Origin: Brevibacillus laterosporus LMG 15441
GTDB taxonomy: Bacteria > Bacillota > Bacilli > Brevibacillales > Brevibacillaceae
DNA: 64,000 nt
Assembly: GCF_000219535.2 (NCBI RefSeq)
Contig: NZ_CP007806.1
Location: 2,514,501-2,578,500 of the forward strand
Reading direction: 5' to 3'
Below the pieces are notes generated by a model, which worked only from the letters and a program-made list of their open reading frames with translations, was not told the origin of the DNA and made no database searches. This document shows, one piece after another, positions 36,601 through 51,600 of this stretch. The position numbers and the translations under genes are program-made. Numbering within the stretch: the stretch's first letter is position 1; every line of letters starts with the position of its first letter.

Positions 36601-39600
36601 TTAAACGCTGTTTCTAGTTTTGCTAAATCGAGTTTTCCTTCCAGCAATATGATAGAAGGCATGTTATAGCTGATATCTACCCCATCAAACTGAGTAAGAA
36701 TAAACATTCTTCGTTGTGCTGCTGAGACTGGATAGTAGTCTTGCTTTGTAGCAGGTGGGATCGAAATGATCTGCTTCGTGCGCTCTCTTTCTAAGTATTG
36801 CGCTATTTCTTCAATCGTTGGTTTTTCAAATAGAATACGTAAAGGAATATCGAGTTGATACTCTTTATGCATGTGAGAAATAACCATCATAGCACGTAGG
36901 GAATGACCACCAAGTGCGAAGAAATCATCCTTGCTTCCAACTCGTTCGATGCCTAAAACTTGTTGCCAAACCGTAGCAAGCTGTAATTCCAGTGGTGTTC
37001 GAGGAGCCACGTAAGTGCTAGTAAGTAAAGCATGATGTGGATCTGGTAAGGAACGCTTATCAATTTTTCCATTTGCGGTTAATGGCATCGCCTCAAGTGA
37101 AATAAACGTAGTAGGAATCATCGCGATCGGTAGCTGAGTTGTTAAATGGGCACGTATTTCCGCTGTACTTACCTCTCTATCTGTGACCATATATGCGCAG
37201 AGGAATTTTTCCTTTGCTTGATCTTCCTTCGCTACAACGACTACTTCTCTGAGGCCATCAAGCTTCCGCATTTGTGACTCAATCTCACCAAGCTCGATCC
37301 TAACTCCCCTGATCTTTACTTGATGATCGATTCGGCCAAGGAACTCTATATTTCCATCAGGTAACCACTTTGCTACATCTCCTGACCGATATAGCTTCTC
37401 TCTAGGTACAAACGGATTCTCCACAAATTTCTCAGCAGTAAGCTCTGGTCGATTTAGATATTCTCGGGCAACCCCCGCTCCTCCAATGCATAATTCCCCT
37501 ACTACTCCGATTGGTACCAGCCCTCCATTGTGATCCATGATATACATTGTGGTGTTAGGAAGTGGTTTACCAATTGGTGCGGTTCCCACTGAAGGCAGAA
37601 GTTCTAACGGTTGTTCAAAATAACTAGAATCGATGCAGGCCTCTGTAACACCATAGCTGTTAATGATTCGAATGGAGTGACCAAATTTACCAAGTAGCGA
37701 GCTGTAATCCTCCATTGAGCAGCTATCTGCTCCGATAATTAAGAGTTTCATATGACTGATATCAAGCTTGTGTTCATAAATATATTCCATCAAAGGTACA
37801 GCTAGAGCTGGTGTTGATTCAAAAATTGTTATTTGGTATCTATTTAACATGTCATAAAGGGAAGCTGGATCAAATTTTACCTCATTTGGGCATATCACCA
37901 ATTGTCCGCCATGAAGGAAAGCTCTAGCAAAATCGCCAGCAGATACGTCAAAAGAGAAGCTGGCCATCTGAAGCAACCGAACAGGGAATGTCTCTAGGTG
38001 ATACTTCTCTCTCCATGCAAATGCTATGTTGATATAACTCTGATGCTCGATTACGACTCCTTTTGGTTTACCCGTTGTCCCAGAAGTATAAATAATGTAA
38101 GCCATATGATGTTTTTCAGTGACATTCAGTAAATTAGTATCATCACCTTGGTAATTTTCAGCTTGATCCAAATACAAGATCTCATTTGCAAATGCAAGCT
38201 GCTCTGCTAGATTTTGCAAGGTAAGCAACAGCATCGCATTGCTATCCTTGAGCATAAATTCCGTACGATCTTGAGGATAATCCATATCAATTGGGACATA
38301 AGCTCCACCTGCTTTTAATACGGCTAACATACCAACGACCATATGCAGCGATCGATCTACCATAATGCCTACAGTCCGCTCGGGCTTAACTCCCTTTTGT
38401 CGTAATACGCGTGCTAGTTGGTTTGCTTTCGTATTTAACTCCTGATAGGTTAGCTGTTCATTTTCACAAATAACAGCAAGATTGTTAGGAGTTTTCTCAA
38501 CCTGCTCCTCGAATAACTGGTGGAACATTTTATTCATTGGATAAGACGCCTTGGTTGCATTGAAGTCAAAAATAATTTGATTTTTTTCTGACTCTGACAA
38601 TATGCTGATTTCCGAAAGCTGTTTATCTGGATTCGTAACGATAGACTGTAAAATTTGAGTATAGTGGATTGCCCAACGCTCGATGGTATCTTTTCTGAAT
38701 AATTTGGTGCAATAGCTAAATTGAAGCTGAATGTCATCCTGCATTTCAAAGGCATCCAATGAGATATCAAATTTAGCTATTTCTCCTTTCATTTTATAAG
38801 GGATATAGTGGAGTCCATCTAGCTCAAATCCAATTGAGTCTGTTTTACCCAAGCTAAACATAGTGTCAAACACTGGATTTCTACTTAAATCACGTCGGAT
38901 TTGTAGCTTATCTACAAGGCTTTCAAAGGGATAATCTTGATTTTGGTAAGCCTCTAGTGCATTTTCTTTCACTTGGGCTATAAATTCACGGAATGTTAAC
39001 TCACTGAATGGTCTGTTTTTCAGGGCTAACGTATTGACAAACATACCCACAATATTTTCTACATCTGCGTGTGATCTACCAGCAATCGGTGTACCAATGA
39101 CAATCTCTTCTTGACCCGTGTATTTGGACAATAGCACGTTGTAAGCTGCCAACAAAAGCATATACAAGGTTGCTTTCGTCTCATTAGACAAATTCTGCAA
39201 TTCAGCCATTAGCTGTTTTCCAGTGCCAAAAAGAATATGGTCACCTTCAAAGCTTTGCACGGAAGGTCTCTGGAAATCAGTTTCAAGATTTAGAATTGGC
39301 AATTCGCCTGCAAATGTATCGAGCCAAAACGCTTCTTGCTTCTGAATCACTCCAGATTGGAACAGCTCATTTTGCCATACAGCAAAGTCTTTATACTGAA
39401 TCTTAGAGTCAGGCAGATGCTGTCCATTATACAACTGGGCGAATTCCTTGATGATAATCTGCATAGATACACCGTCAGAAATGATATGATGCATATCCAT
39501 TAAGAAGAGATGTCGTTTTTCTGATAGACGAACAAGACTTATTCTAAATAATGGAGCTATTTCCAAATCAAATGGTTGAATAAATTCATCCACGATTTGT

Positions 39601-42600
39601 TCGACTTGATCCTCAGTCGCCTCTTGATAAGCAACGGAAAAGTCTACATGATCATGAATAATCTGAACAGGATCACCATTGATCGTTTTAAAGGATGTCC
39701 GCAGTGCCTCATGTCGGTCGACCAAACCTCTCATCGCATAGTCAAAACGCTTGTCATCCAAGCTACCCTCGATGAACAGCACGCCTGGAACGTTATAACT
39801 GATACCAGAGCCTTCAAATTGATGAAGGATATACATCCGTTTTTGTGCAGAGGAAACGGGATAAAAATCAGCTTTGACAGCTTGCTGAATGGCTACGTAC
39901 TTTCCTTTTTCTACGCCAGTAATATAGGCGGCTAGTGCATAAATTGTCGGTGATTCAAAAAGAATTTTTAAAGGTAATTCAGCATGAAACACCTTATGCA
40001 CAAAGGAAATTACGGTCATAGCTTTTAAGGAATGTCCTCCCAATTCAAAGAAATTGTCCATAACTCCGATCTTGGAGACACCTAATACATTTTTCCAAAT
40101 CTCAACTAATTTTTCCTCGATCTGATTGCTTGGAGCTACATATTCTACCCCTGCACGTAGGTCACCATCTGGTATCGGTAATGCTCTGCGATCTACCTTT
40201 CCATTTCTTGTAAGCGGCATTTTCTCCAGATGGACAAAAAAAGTAGGAACCATATAGGATGGCAGCTCTTGAGCTAGCTCTTCACGCAATTGTGGTATAA
40301 CAGCAGCATTCTCTGAAACGTAATAGGCACATAATACTTTTTGACCAAGCTTGTCCTCTACTACAGTTATGACAGACTCCTTCACCTTATCTTGTCTAGC
40401 AAGAACAGATTCAATCTCACCAATTTCAATTCGGAATCCTCTAATTTTTACCTGTTGATCAATTCGTCCTAAATATTCAATTGTTCCATTAGGCAACCAT
40501 CTAGCCAAATCGCCTGTCCGATACATTCGCTCTCCTGGAACAAATGGGTTAGATACGAATTTTTCGGCTGTTAACTCAGGCTTGTTCATGTATCCCCTAG
40601 CAACGCCTTCTCCTCCTACACATAGCTCTCCTGGAACCCCGATTGGTTGCAGGTGATTATAGTTATCAAGGATATAGGCAGTCGAGTTGCTTATTGGTTT
40701 ACCAATCGGTATGTTATCGAGGAATTCCTCATCAATTCTAAAGCATGTTGAGAAGGTGGTGTTCTCCGTTGGCCCATAGCCATTCCAAATTACAAGCTGG
40801 GGATTGATTTGTTTTACCTTGTTGATGTGTTTAGGCGATAGGACATCTCCCCCGACAATTAAATCTGTAAGACTGGCAAACATGCTCTCATTGTCTTGTG
40901 ATAATTGATTGAATAACGGCGATGTAAGCCACATCGTTGTTATTTGATTAGCTTGTAGGAAGCCAGCTAATAACGCTGAATCCAACAAGATATCCTTATG
41001 AACAAGGTATAAACGCGCTCCATGCAGCAATGCTCCAAAAATTTCGAATGTCATAGCATCAAATCCTATAGCACCTGTTTGAATCATTCGATCTTCTGGT
41101 CTCACCTGAACATAATTAGCATGTATTACAAGACGAATTACATTTCGATGTTCGACCATTACACCTTTTGGCTTACCAGTCGAACCAGACGTGTACATGA
41201 TATAAGCTAAATCACCTGGACGTGTAATATTTAGAAGATTAGTCAGCTTTCCTTGATACAAGCTCTCATCATCTAGTAAAATTATGTCCGCTTCTTCCTG
41301 AAGCCGCGAAGCCAGATGACGCAGGGAAAGAACAATGCTAACTTGGCAATCTTCCATCATGTAAGAAATTCGTTCAGATGGATACTCAGGATCAATGCCG
41401 AGATAAGCTCCTCCTGCTTTAAGGATTCCCATGATTCCTACAATCATCTCATGTGATCGGTCAGCTAAAAGACCGACAACGTCATTTGCCACAACACCCT
41501 TTTGGCGAAGTATACGTGCAATTTGATTAGCCCTATTATTCAATTCTCGATACGTTAATGTATTGCCCTCTGCTACAACAGCTATATGATCTGGATACTT
41601 CTCTACTTGCTCCTCGAACCATTGATGAATGGTGAGCATTCTCGGATAGTCTGTTGATGTTTCGTTAAATTCACCAAGAATTTGGTGCTTTTCTTCTTCA
41701 GATAACAAACTGACCTCTGACAAGGCTAATTCTGGTTGTTTCGTAATAGTATCGAGTATTTGCAGGAAATGACCAGCCATTCTTTCGATGCTTTCCTTCT
41801 TGAACAACCTCGTACTAAATACGAGCGAGAACTGTAAGCCAGATGACTCTTCGTTTGCTTCTAATGTCAAATCGAATTTTGAATAGCCCCTTTGTGTAAC
41901 ATGAGGTGTTATTTGTAGATCATCTAGTACAAACGCTTTTTTCTCCATATTTTGCAAAATAAACATAATGTCAAACAAAGGATTTCGCCCTAAGTCCCTT
42001 TGGATTTCTAATTTTTCGACAAGTGATTCAAATGGATAATCCTGATTTTCATAGGCTTCCAACGTATTTTGTTTTACTTCTGTTAAAAATGCTTTGAAAG
42101 ACTTCTGAGCACTTGGATTGTTTTTCAACGCTAATGTATTTACGAACATACCCATTACTTTTTCTGTATCAGGATGAACTCTACCAGCAATGGGCGAACC
42201 TATCACGATTTCTTCTTGACCAGAGTACTTTGAGAGTAGGACATGAAATGCAGCTAACAGTACCATAAACAATGTTGTTGAAGTTTCATTCGCCAGCTTG
42301 TATAAATCCTCCGTTACTTTCTTACCGGTATGAAAAATAACTTGGTCCCCATCAAAGCTCTGTACAGTAGGTCTAGAATAATCGGTTGGTAAATGGAGAA
42401 CAGGGATTTCACCTGCAAATGTGTTTGTCCAGTAGGATTCCTGTTTTTTGATGGCGTCCGACGCGAATAATTCATTTTGCCAAACAGCGAAGTCCTTATA
42501 TTGAATCTGAAGTTCTGGCAAACTCTCCCTACGATATAGCGTTGCAAATTCCTCAAATAAGATTCCTGCTGATACCCCATCTGAGATAATATGGTGCATA

Positions 42601-45600
42601 TCCATTACGAAAAGATGTTTTTCTTCCTCTAATTTGATGAGCCCAATCCGTAATAAAGGAGCTACTTCAAGATCAAACATTTGAATGAATTCATCTACAA
42701 GCTGATCTACTTGATCTATCGAGGCTTCGTTATAGAAAATGGGAAGTTCAACTGACTGATGTACACGTTGCATTGGTTCACCGTTTACAGGGTGGAAGGA
42801 GGTTCGCAATGCCTCATGTCGGTTTATTAATTGCTGTAGAGTCTCTTCAAAGCGTAAATAGTCTAGCTTGCCCTCCATGTAAAGCGCATTTGGCATGTTG
42901 TAAATGGTTCCTGCTCCATCAAACTGACGAAGGATATACATCCTTTTTTGCGCAGATGACACCGGGTAATACTCTTTTGGCGACACAGCTTGAATAGGGA
43001 CATACCTACTTTTCGCAGCCTGATCAATGAATGTAGCTAATTGGGCAATTGTAGATTTTTCAAATAACACCTTCAAAGGCAATTCTACGCCACATTCCTT
43101 ATGCACAAGCGACATCACTGTCATAGCTCTTAATGAATGACCGCCTATATCAAAAAAGCTATCATTCACACCAATTCTCGCAAGTCCCAGCACATTCTGC
43201 CAAATCTCTACTAACCTGGATTCAGTTGCATTTCTAGCAGCTACATAGATTGTCCCTAGTATCGGATCACCTTCTGGCTTGGGTAATCCCCTACGATCCA
43301 TTTTTCCATTTGGAGTTGTAGGGAAAGCCTCTAGCTGCACAAAATAGGTTGGAATCATGTAATCAGGTAATTCCTTTGCTAGATGCGCTCTCAGTTCAGC
43401 TAATGTGATCTCCTCTTCTGCTGTAAAGTAGGCTATTAATAACTGTTGCTCGGTTGAATCCTCTGAAACGACAACAACTGCCTCATTGATCAGATCGAAT
43501 GTCAGAATAGCATTTTCGATTTCGCCAATCTCAATTCGATAGCCCCTAATTTTAACCTGTTCATCCATCCTGCCAATATATTCAATCGTGCCATCTGGTA
43601 ACCATTTCGCATAATCACCTGTTTTATACATTTGTTCACCTGGCACGAATGGATTAGGCACAAATTTTTCTTCTGTAAGGTCTGGGCGATTTAAATAACC
43701 TCTTGCTAAGCCTCGGCCGCCGATGCACAATTCACCGATTACCCCAACTGGCTGTAACAGATGATTGGTACCAAGAATATACACCGCTACATTGGCAATA
43801 GGGCAGCCAATTGTAATTGTTTCCCCTACCTCAATTGAGCGCTTAATTGTTGTGATAACACTATTCTCTGTTGGACCATATTCATTATTAATTTCGATTG
43901 CAGGATTTATTTGCTGGACCTTTTGTACAAGCTGAGGAGTTATTTTTTCTCCCCCTAGCGAAACGTTACCCAACGAATCTAGATCCCCGGCTGTTGAGCA
44001 ATCCAGAATGGCATGAAACAAACTAGGCACGCCATGGTAATGCGTTATATTTTCACCTGCTATTACATTTCTAAGAGCAAATGGGTCTTTGGCCTCTTCC
44101 TCTCTAGGTAAGACAGAAATCGCTCCTCCCATCATAGGAGGGAACAGACTAGCAACGAATCCATCAAAGGCAAATGAGAAAATCTGCAAAATCTTATCAT
44201 TAGGGCTAAAATCATACTCCTCTTTTCGATACAGCAAGCAATTGATAACAGACTGGTGTTCTATCATAACTCCTTTTGGTTTGCCTGTCGTACCGGATGT
44301 GTAAATGAGATAAGCCAGGTCAGATGCTTGATTTACGTTGAATAGATTCTCGCCACTTCCTACATAAATGTGCTCATCCCCAAGGTCTATCCATTCGATA
44401 TCAGTTGGGAGTTGTTTCATCAGATGCGATTGAATCAAAAGTATGGAAGCACCGCTATCCTCAAGCAAATATTGGATACGATCTTGTGGATAAGCTGGAT
44501 CAATAGGCAAATAAGCTGCTCCTGCTTTTAACACCCCATAAATCGCGAAAATCATTTCAAAGGATCGTTCTGCCATGATCCCTACAATTTGATTAGGTTG
44601 TACTCCTTTATTTCGCAAAAACATTGCCAGTTGGTTAGCTTTCTCATTTAACTGACGATATGTCAATGTTTGGCCTGCATAACAAAGTGCGATATGGTCA
44701 GGTGTTCGTTCTACCTGTTCTTCAAAGAAGCTCTGAATTGTTCCTGTAGGATATGACACGTGATTATCATTAAAATCAACAAGTACCTGTTGTTGTTCTT
44801 CTAATGAAAGCATATTGATTTCAGATAAAGTGACCTCTGGATTCTCAGTTACTGCTCGTATAATTTGTAAGAAATGAGACGCCATACGTTCAATGGTTTC
44901 CCTCTTGAAGAGCTTAGAGCAATATTCGAGGCAGAATACGATTTCCCTATTCTCTTCTGTTGCTTCTAAAGTGAGATCGAATTTTGCTTGGGTAACATCT
45001 GTAATATAGGGATGGAAAGTTAACTTATCAATCTCAAAGATCTTTTTGTCCGTATTTTGTAAAATGAAAAGCGTGTCAAATAATGGGTTTCGACCCAATT
45101 CACGATGTACATCCAATTTTTCGACTAACACCTCAAATGGGTAGTCCTGATTTTCATAGGCCTGTAAGGTATTATGCTTTACTTCCTCGATAAATTCTCT
45201 AAACGTTTTTGTTCCAACCGGATAATTTCGTAAAGCCAAAGTATTTACAAACATTCCTACTATTTGATCTACATCAGCATGAGTTCTGCCGGCAATAGGC
45301 GAACCAACAATAATATCCTCTTGACCAGAATACCTAGAAAGGAAGATGTTATAGGCTGCTAATAAGACCATGTACAGAGTTGTCCCTGTCTCATTTGCAA
45401 CTCGATATAAATCCTGCATCAGGTTCGTGTCTGTACCAAAAATAAATCGATCCCCCTCAAAGCTTTTCACAAGCGGACGAGGAAAATCAGTCGACAAATT
45501 CAGAAGAGGGACTTCTCCTGCAAAAGTAGTAAGCCAATACGTCTCCTGTTTATTTAATACACCTGTTTCAAACCATTCATTCTGCCAAGCAGCAAAATCC

Positions 45601-48600
45601 TTATACTGCAAACGAAGCTCCGTCAATTCCTCTCCTTGGTATAGTTGAACAAATTCCTTGATAAAAATTCCTAAGGAAACACCGTCCGCTATAATATGAT
45701 GCATATCTACTAAGAAAAGATGACGTTCTTCTGTTAATTTAACTAGTTCAGCACGTAATAGCGGTGCAAGTGAAAGTTCGAATGGCTGCATAAAGTTTGT
45801 AATCAGGGTATCTAGTTGATCTTCAGTTGATGACGAGTAAGACATGGAAAAGTCGATCTCTTCATGTATACGTTGAACAATTTCACCATTAACGGAGTGG
45901 AAGGAAGTTCGTAGCGATTCATGCCGTTGAACGAGTGCCTTCATTGCTAGCTCAAGCCGTTGTACATCCAGTTTCCCGTCAATATACATTACACCTGGCA
46001 TATTATAGCTAAGATCAGCTCCGGCTAACTGACGAAGGATATACATTCTCTTTTGGGCCGAAGATACAGGATAATATTCTTGCAGCGGAGCCGGTTGAAT
46101 ATCCACATAATCGCTTTTTTCAGCTTGGGAAATGTATGTAGCCAATGTAGCAATTGTCGGATTTTCAAAAATTGTTTTAAACGGTACCTCTATCTGAAAT
46201 GCCTTGTTTAATTTAGAAATCATGCTCATTGCTTTTAACGAATGTCCGCCTAATGCAAAAAAGTTATCTTCTACCCCAAATTTGGTAACAGAAAGGACTT
46301 CACCCCAAATGTCACTTATTTTCATTTCTATATGATTTCTCGGAGCTACGAATTCTGCGCCTGTAATAATGGTTCCTGTAGGCTTCGGAAGAGCTTTGCG
46401 GTCTACCTTGCCATTTGGTGTAAGTGGAATTTTATCCATGCGAACAAAATAAGAAGGAATCATATAGGTGGGTAACATGCTACCCACATGCTCTCGCAAA
46501 TTAGATACTGTAATTTCTTGTTCAGAAACAAAGTAAGCATATAGTGAGTGAGACTCTTCTTCTTGCACAGCAATAACAACTGCCTCTTTGATGAATGTAT
46601 GCTGTAATAATTGTTTTTCAATTTCACCCAGCTCAATGCGATACCCGGCAATTTTAACTTGCTGATCTGCTCTTCCTACAAATTCTATATTTCCATTTGA
46701 GAAATATCTCGCAAGATCACCTGTACGATACATAATCGTCCCGGGGTTAAATGGATTTGAAACAAATTTTTCATCTGTTAAACTAGGCTGGTTCAAATAT
46801 CCTTTAGATACACCTTCACCACTAATACATAGCTCTCCAACAATGCCAGGCGGGACTATCTGAGATCTTCCGTCAAGAATGTATACCTGTGTATTAGCAA
46901 TTGGACTACCTATAAACGGTCGATTTGCAAATTCCTTACAATTACCTGCATGCAATATAGAAGTGATGCACCCAATGGTTGTCTCTGTTGGACCATAGTG
47001 ATTCATTATCTGTGCAGAAGGGTATTGATCAACATATGCCATCACATCGGTCACTCGAATTGGCTCTCCCCCCATTACAATCAAACGTAGGGAATCGCAA
47101 TCTTTTGTCTTCATGAATGACTCGCTTTGAACGACTACACTAAAAAGAGAAGGAGTCAATTTAACATAAGTGATCTGATTTTCACTGATATACGATAGTA
47201 AGCGTTCGGTATTGATATATTCATCCTTTGTTAATAAATGTAATTGACTGCCTGACAAAAGAGCAGAGAAAATCCCTGTATAGCCTAAGTCAAATGCGTA
47301 GGAAGATACGAGCACTGTCTTGTCTTGCCATGTTACATTAGCCTGACGCGAAAATGCGAAAACATAGTTTATTACGTTACGATGAGTAATTTGCACTCCT
47401 TTTGGCATTCCGGTCGTACCGGATGTGTAGATTACATAAGCCAAATCCTCTGAACTCACCTTCGTTGTAGCAGGTAGCTGTAGCTCATGATCCAGCATCG
47501 CTTTATCCAGCGCAAGGGTGCTTACTGATGCTGGAAGAGCATTTGACAAATCGGTCAATGTTACAACAACGTCTACCTTGCTGTCTTCTAGCATATAAGT
47601 AATTCTCTCTATTGGAGCATCCGGATCGATTGGTAGGTAAGCTCCACCTGCTCTCCAAATCCCCATGATCCCAACCATCATTTCTAACGATGGAGGAGTC
47701 ATAATTCCAACGATCTTATTGGGACGTACCCCTTTTGCCTGTAATAGAGCTGCAACATGGTTTGCCTTTTCATGTAGGTCCTGATAAGTCAGTTTATCGT
47801 TTCCGAACACGACAGCATTTTGTACAGGGTATTTCTTTACGCATGCTTTAAACAAATCATACATCGTTATATCACGTGGAGGATCTGCTTTTATTCTAGA
47901 TGTTCTTGTCAGGAGGTCAGCTTGTTCTTCTTTTGTTAATAAAGGAATTTCGGCTAGCTTGATCCCGATATTTTCCGTAAAGACACGCATGATCATTCGG
48001 AAATGCTTGGCGAACTGCTCAATGGTCTCGCGCTTAAATAACGCTGTGCTGTATTGTAATTTACAATGAATTTCTCCGTCTGCCTCGGAAGCGAAGAGCG
48101 TCATATCTACTTTCGAAATGGAATGGACAAAATCATATGGTGTGATTCTTAATTGATCTAGCTCCAATGTGGTTTGGTCCATGTTTTGTAGGACAAGCAT
48201 CGTATCAAATAACGGATTTCGACTAAAATCACGAGGTACATCTAATTTATCTACTAAGGCTTCAAATGGATAATCTTGATGCTCGAATGCACCCAATGTC
48301 ATTTGCTTCACTTCAGCAATGAACTCGTCTACTGTCTTACCTGCCTCAGGATAGGTTCGCATCGCTAGCGTATTAATGAAGCTTCCCATCATTCGTTCAA
48401 CATCAGCATGTCTTCGTCCAGCGATGGGTGAACCAATAACGATTTCTTCCTGTCCCGCATATTTGGATAAAAGAACACTATAAGCCGACAACAACACCAT
48501 ATACAGGGTAGCTCCTGATCTTGCTGCTATTTCATAGAGCCCTGAAGTCAACTGTTTTGAAATAACAAAGTCAACCCCATCCCCTTCAAAGTTCTGGGTA

Positions 48601-51600
48601 GCGGGTCTGGGTGAATCCGTAGGTAGCTGAAGTACCGGTATTTCACCTTTTAATGTGTTGATCCAATAGTTTTCTTGCTTTACAAACATCTCGGATCGGA
48701 ACAGCTCATTTTGCCAAACTGCAAAATCCTTATAATGGATACGTAGCTCAGGCAAGCTCTCACCACGATAGAGCTTCATAAACTCCTCGATAAATACAGA
48801 AATAGATACTCCATCGGATACGATATGGTGGATATCTAACAGGAAGAGATGCTTTTGCTCTTCTAATGTAAGTAAGCCGACTCGAAGCAATGGTGCCATT
48901 GATAAATCAAATGGTTGAATAAAATCGCTAATAATTTGCTCTATTTGATCTGCCTTTGAATTCATTCTCATGATTTCTACTTGCACAGATGGATGTACCT
49001 TTTGTGAAGGTTCACCTTCTATCGAATGAAAGGAAGTGCGTAACGCTTCATGCCGGTCTACTATGCTTTGCATTGCATATTCAAAGCGTTGTATATCTAA
49101 ATTCCCTTCCATGATGAGCGCACCTGGCATGTTATAGCTAACGCTCTCCTCATTAAGCTGATGAAGAATAAACATTCTCTTTTGAGCAGAGGAGACCGGA
49201 TAATACTCCTGCAATGCCGCTGGTTCTATTGCTGAGTACATTCCGCTTTCTGTGTTAGCTATATAATGAGAAAGGGCAGCAATCGTAGGTGTATCAAATA
49301 ATACTTTTAAAGGTAAATCAACATGGAATGCTTTCGAGATTTGAGAAATAACCGTCATTGCCTTCAGAGAATGTCCGCCTAACTCAAAAAAGTTATCTAA
49401 AACACTAATGTTATCTACGTTTAATATTCCCTTCCAGATCGTTACCAATTGGTCTTCGATAAGGTTGCGTGGTGCTACAAATTCAACTCCTGTACGGATT
49501 GAGCCATCAGGTTTTGGCAATTTTTTTCTCTCCACTTTACCATTGGCTGTTAAAGGGATTTCTTCCAGTCGAATAAAGTAAGAAGGGATCATATAAGATG
49601 GCAAAGTACTTCCTATATGTTCGCGCAGTTCAGATACAGACAGTTCAGCATCAGAGACAATGTAAGCATAGAGAACATTCTGCGCTGATTCATCTTTTTC
49701 GACAATGACGACAGCTTCTTTGATCATTTCATGCTGGACTAATTTTGCTTCAATTTCTCCCATCTCTATGCGATGACCCCGTATTTTTACCTGATGATCC
49801 ACTCTTCCCATATATTCCATATTGCCATCTGGCAACCATCTCGCAAGGTCCCCGGTTCGATACATTCTCTCTTGGGGTTTAAAGGGATTTTCTATAAATT
49901 TTTCTGTAGTCAATTCAGCTCGATGTAAATAGCCTCTAGCAACACCATCACCAGCAATGTATATTTCTCCAATCGAACCAACTGGCACTGGCTGTAAGGC
50001 TGTGTCTAATAAGTAGATCTCTACATTGTCTGCTGGGACCCCGATTGGTACAGAATCTTGAAAGGTATGATTTGGATCAAATGTATAGAGCATGCAACCT
50101 ACTACTGTTTCCGTAGGCCCATATTCATTCATAATTTGTACAGTTCCACCAAAATTGCGAGCTATTTTGCTAGCAAGCTGTGTTTGTAAATTTTCGCCTC
50201 CCACTATAAATCTCCTGATGTTACTATTCGTACCATCGAATTCTTCTATTAGTTTTAGATGTGTAGGGGTTAATTTTATGATTCCAACTTTATTATCTCT
50301 GAGGATGTCTTGAATAACCTGTACCTTATCTTCTCCTCCATAAATATAGATCGTATTGCCAGAAACTAATGGGGTAAAAATAGATGTGACGGTCAAATCA
50401 AACGAAATGGACGAGTAAAGCGGAAAATGAATGATTTCATTTTGTACATACACTTTTTTAGCCCACCAAATATAATTGACAAGCCCTTGATGAGTGATCA
50501 TTGCTCCCTTCGGATTTCCAGTCGAGCCTGAGGTATAAATGATATAGGCCAGATCGTTCACGCTGCTTTTATTAATCAGATTAGCAGTACTTCCCTGATA
50601 CAGCTCTTGATTGTCTAGATAGAGGCTCTCTATATTGTGGTCAACAATTTTATTGGAAAACGTTTGTTGGGTTAGCAATAAAGTGCTTTGACTATCCACT
50701 AGCAAATACCGAATTCGATCTTCTGGATAATCTGGATCAATCGGCAAATAAGCAGCTCCAGATTTTAAAATAGCGAGTATCCCTACAACTAATTCCAAGG
50801 AGTGCTCTGCCATGATGGAAACAACGCTACTAGCAGTAACCCCTCTCTCTCTTAGAACATGCGCGAGTTGATTGGCGGATTCGTTTACTTCCTGATAAGT
50901 TAGCTGTTTTTCTCGACATACGGCTGCTACTTGATGTGGCGTTTTAACAACCTGCTCCTCGAATAGCTCATAGATTGTTTTTGTTTTTGGATAGTCAGAA
51001 GCTGTGTTATTATACTCTACTACTAGCTGTTGTTTTTCCTGTTCTGTTAGAATTGTTATATCCTTGAGGAGTATATCAGGGGTGTTTATGACCTGTGCCA
51101 CAATGTTTTGAAGATGATCTTGCATTCTAGTAATAAAAGCTGAGTCATAAACATTAGCATTATAGCTGAATTTAATCATCATCTCGTACCAAGGTGCTAC
51201 CGCTACCACTACGTTTAAGTCATAGGTGGTTTGTTCTTCTCCATTATCAATACGGATACGAAATCCCAAGGCTTCCTCCAAAGAATCCATGTTGTTGTCT
51301 GGGTAATTTTCGAACGTAACCAGATGGTCAATTAGCTCTTGTTTTACCAATGACTGACTTTGTATCTCATATAAAGGAGCATAGTCATACTTCGTAGATT
51401 GAATTGCATTTTCTCGTGCCTTGTTTATTACTTCTTGAAAAGACAGCAAGGGGTTGACAGATAATCGAGTCGGAATGGTATTGATGAACAGGCCTACCAT
51501 ATTTTCAATGCCTTGGATTCCAGGAGGCCTACCTGAGACGACTGAACCAAATACAACATCTTCCGTATTTTTATATTTACTTACCAAAACGCTCCAAACG

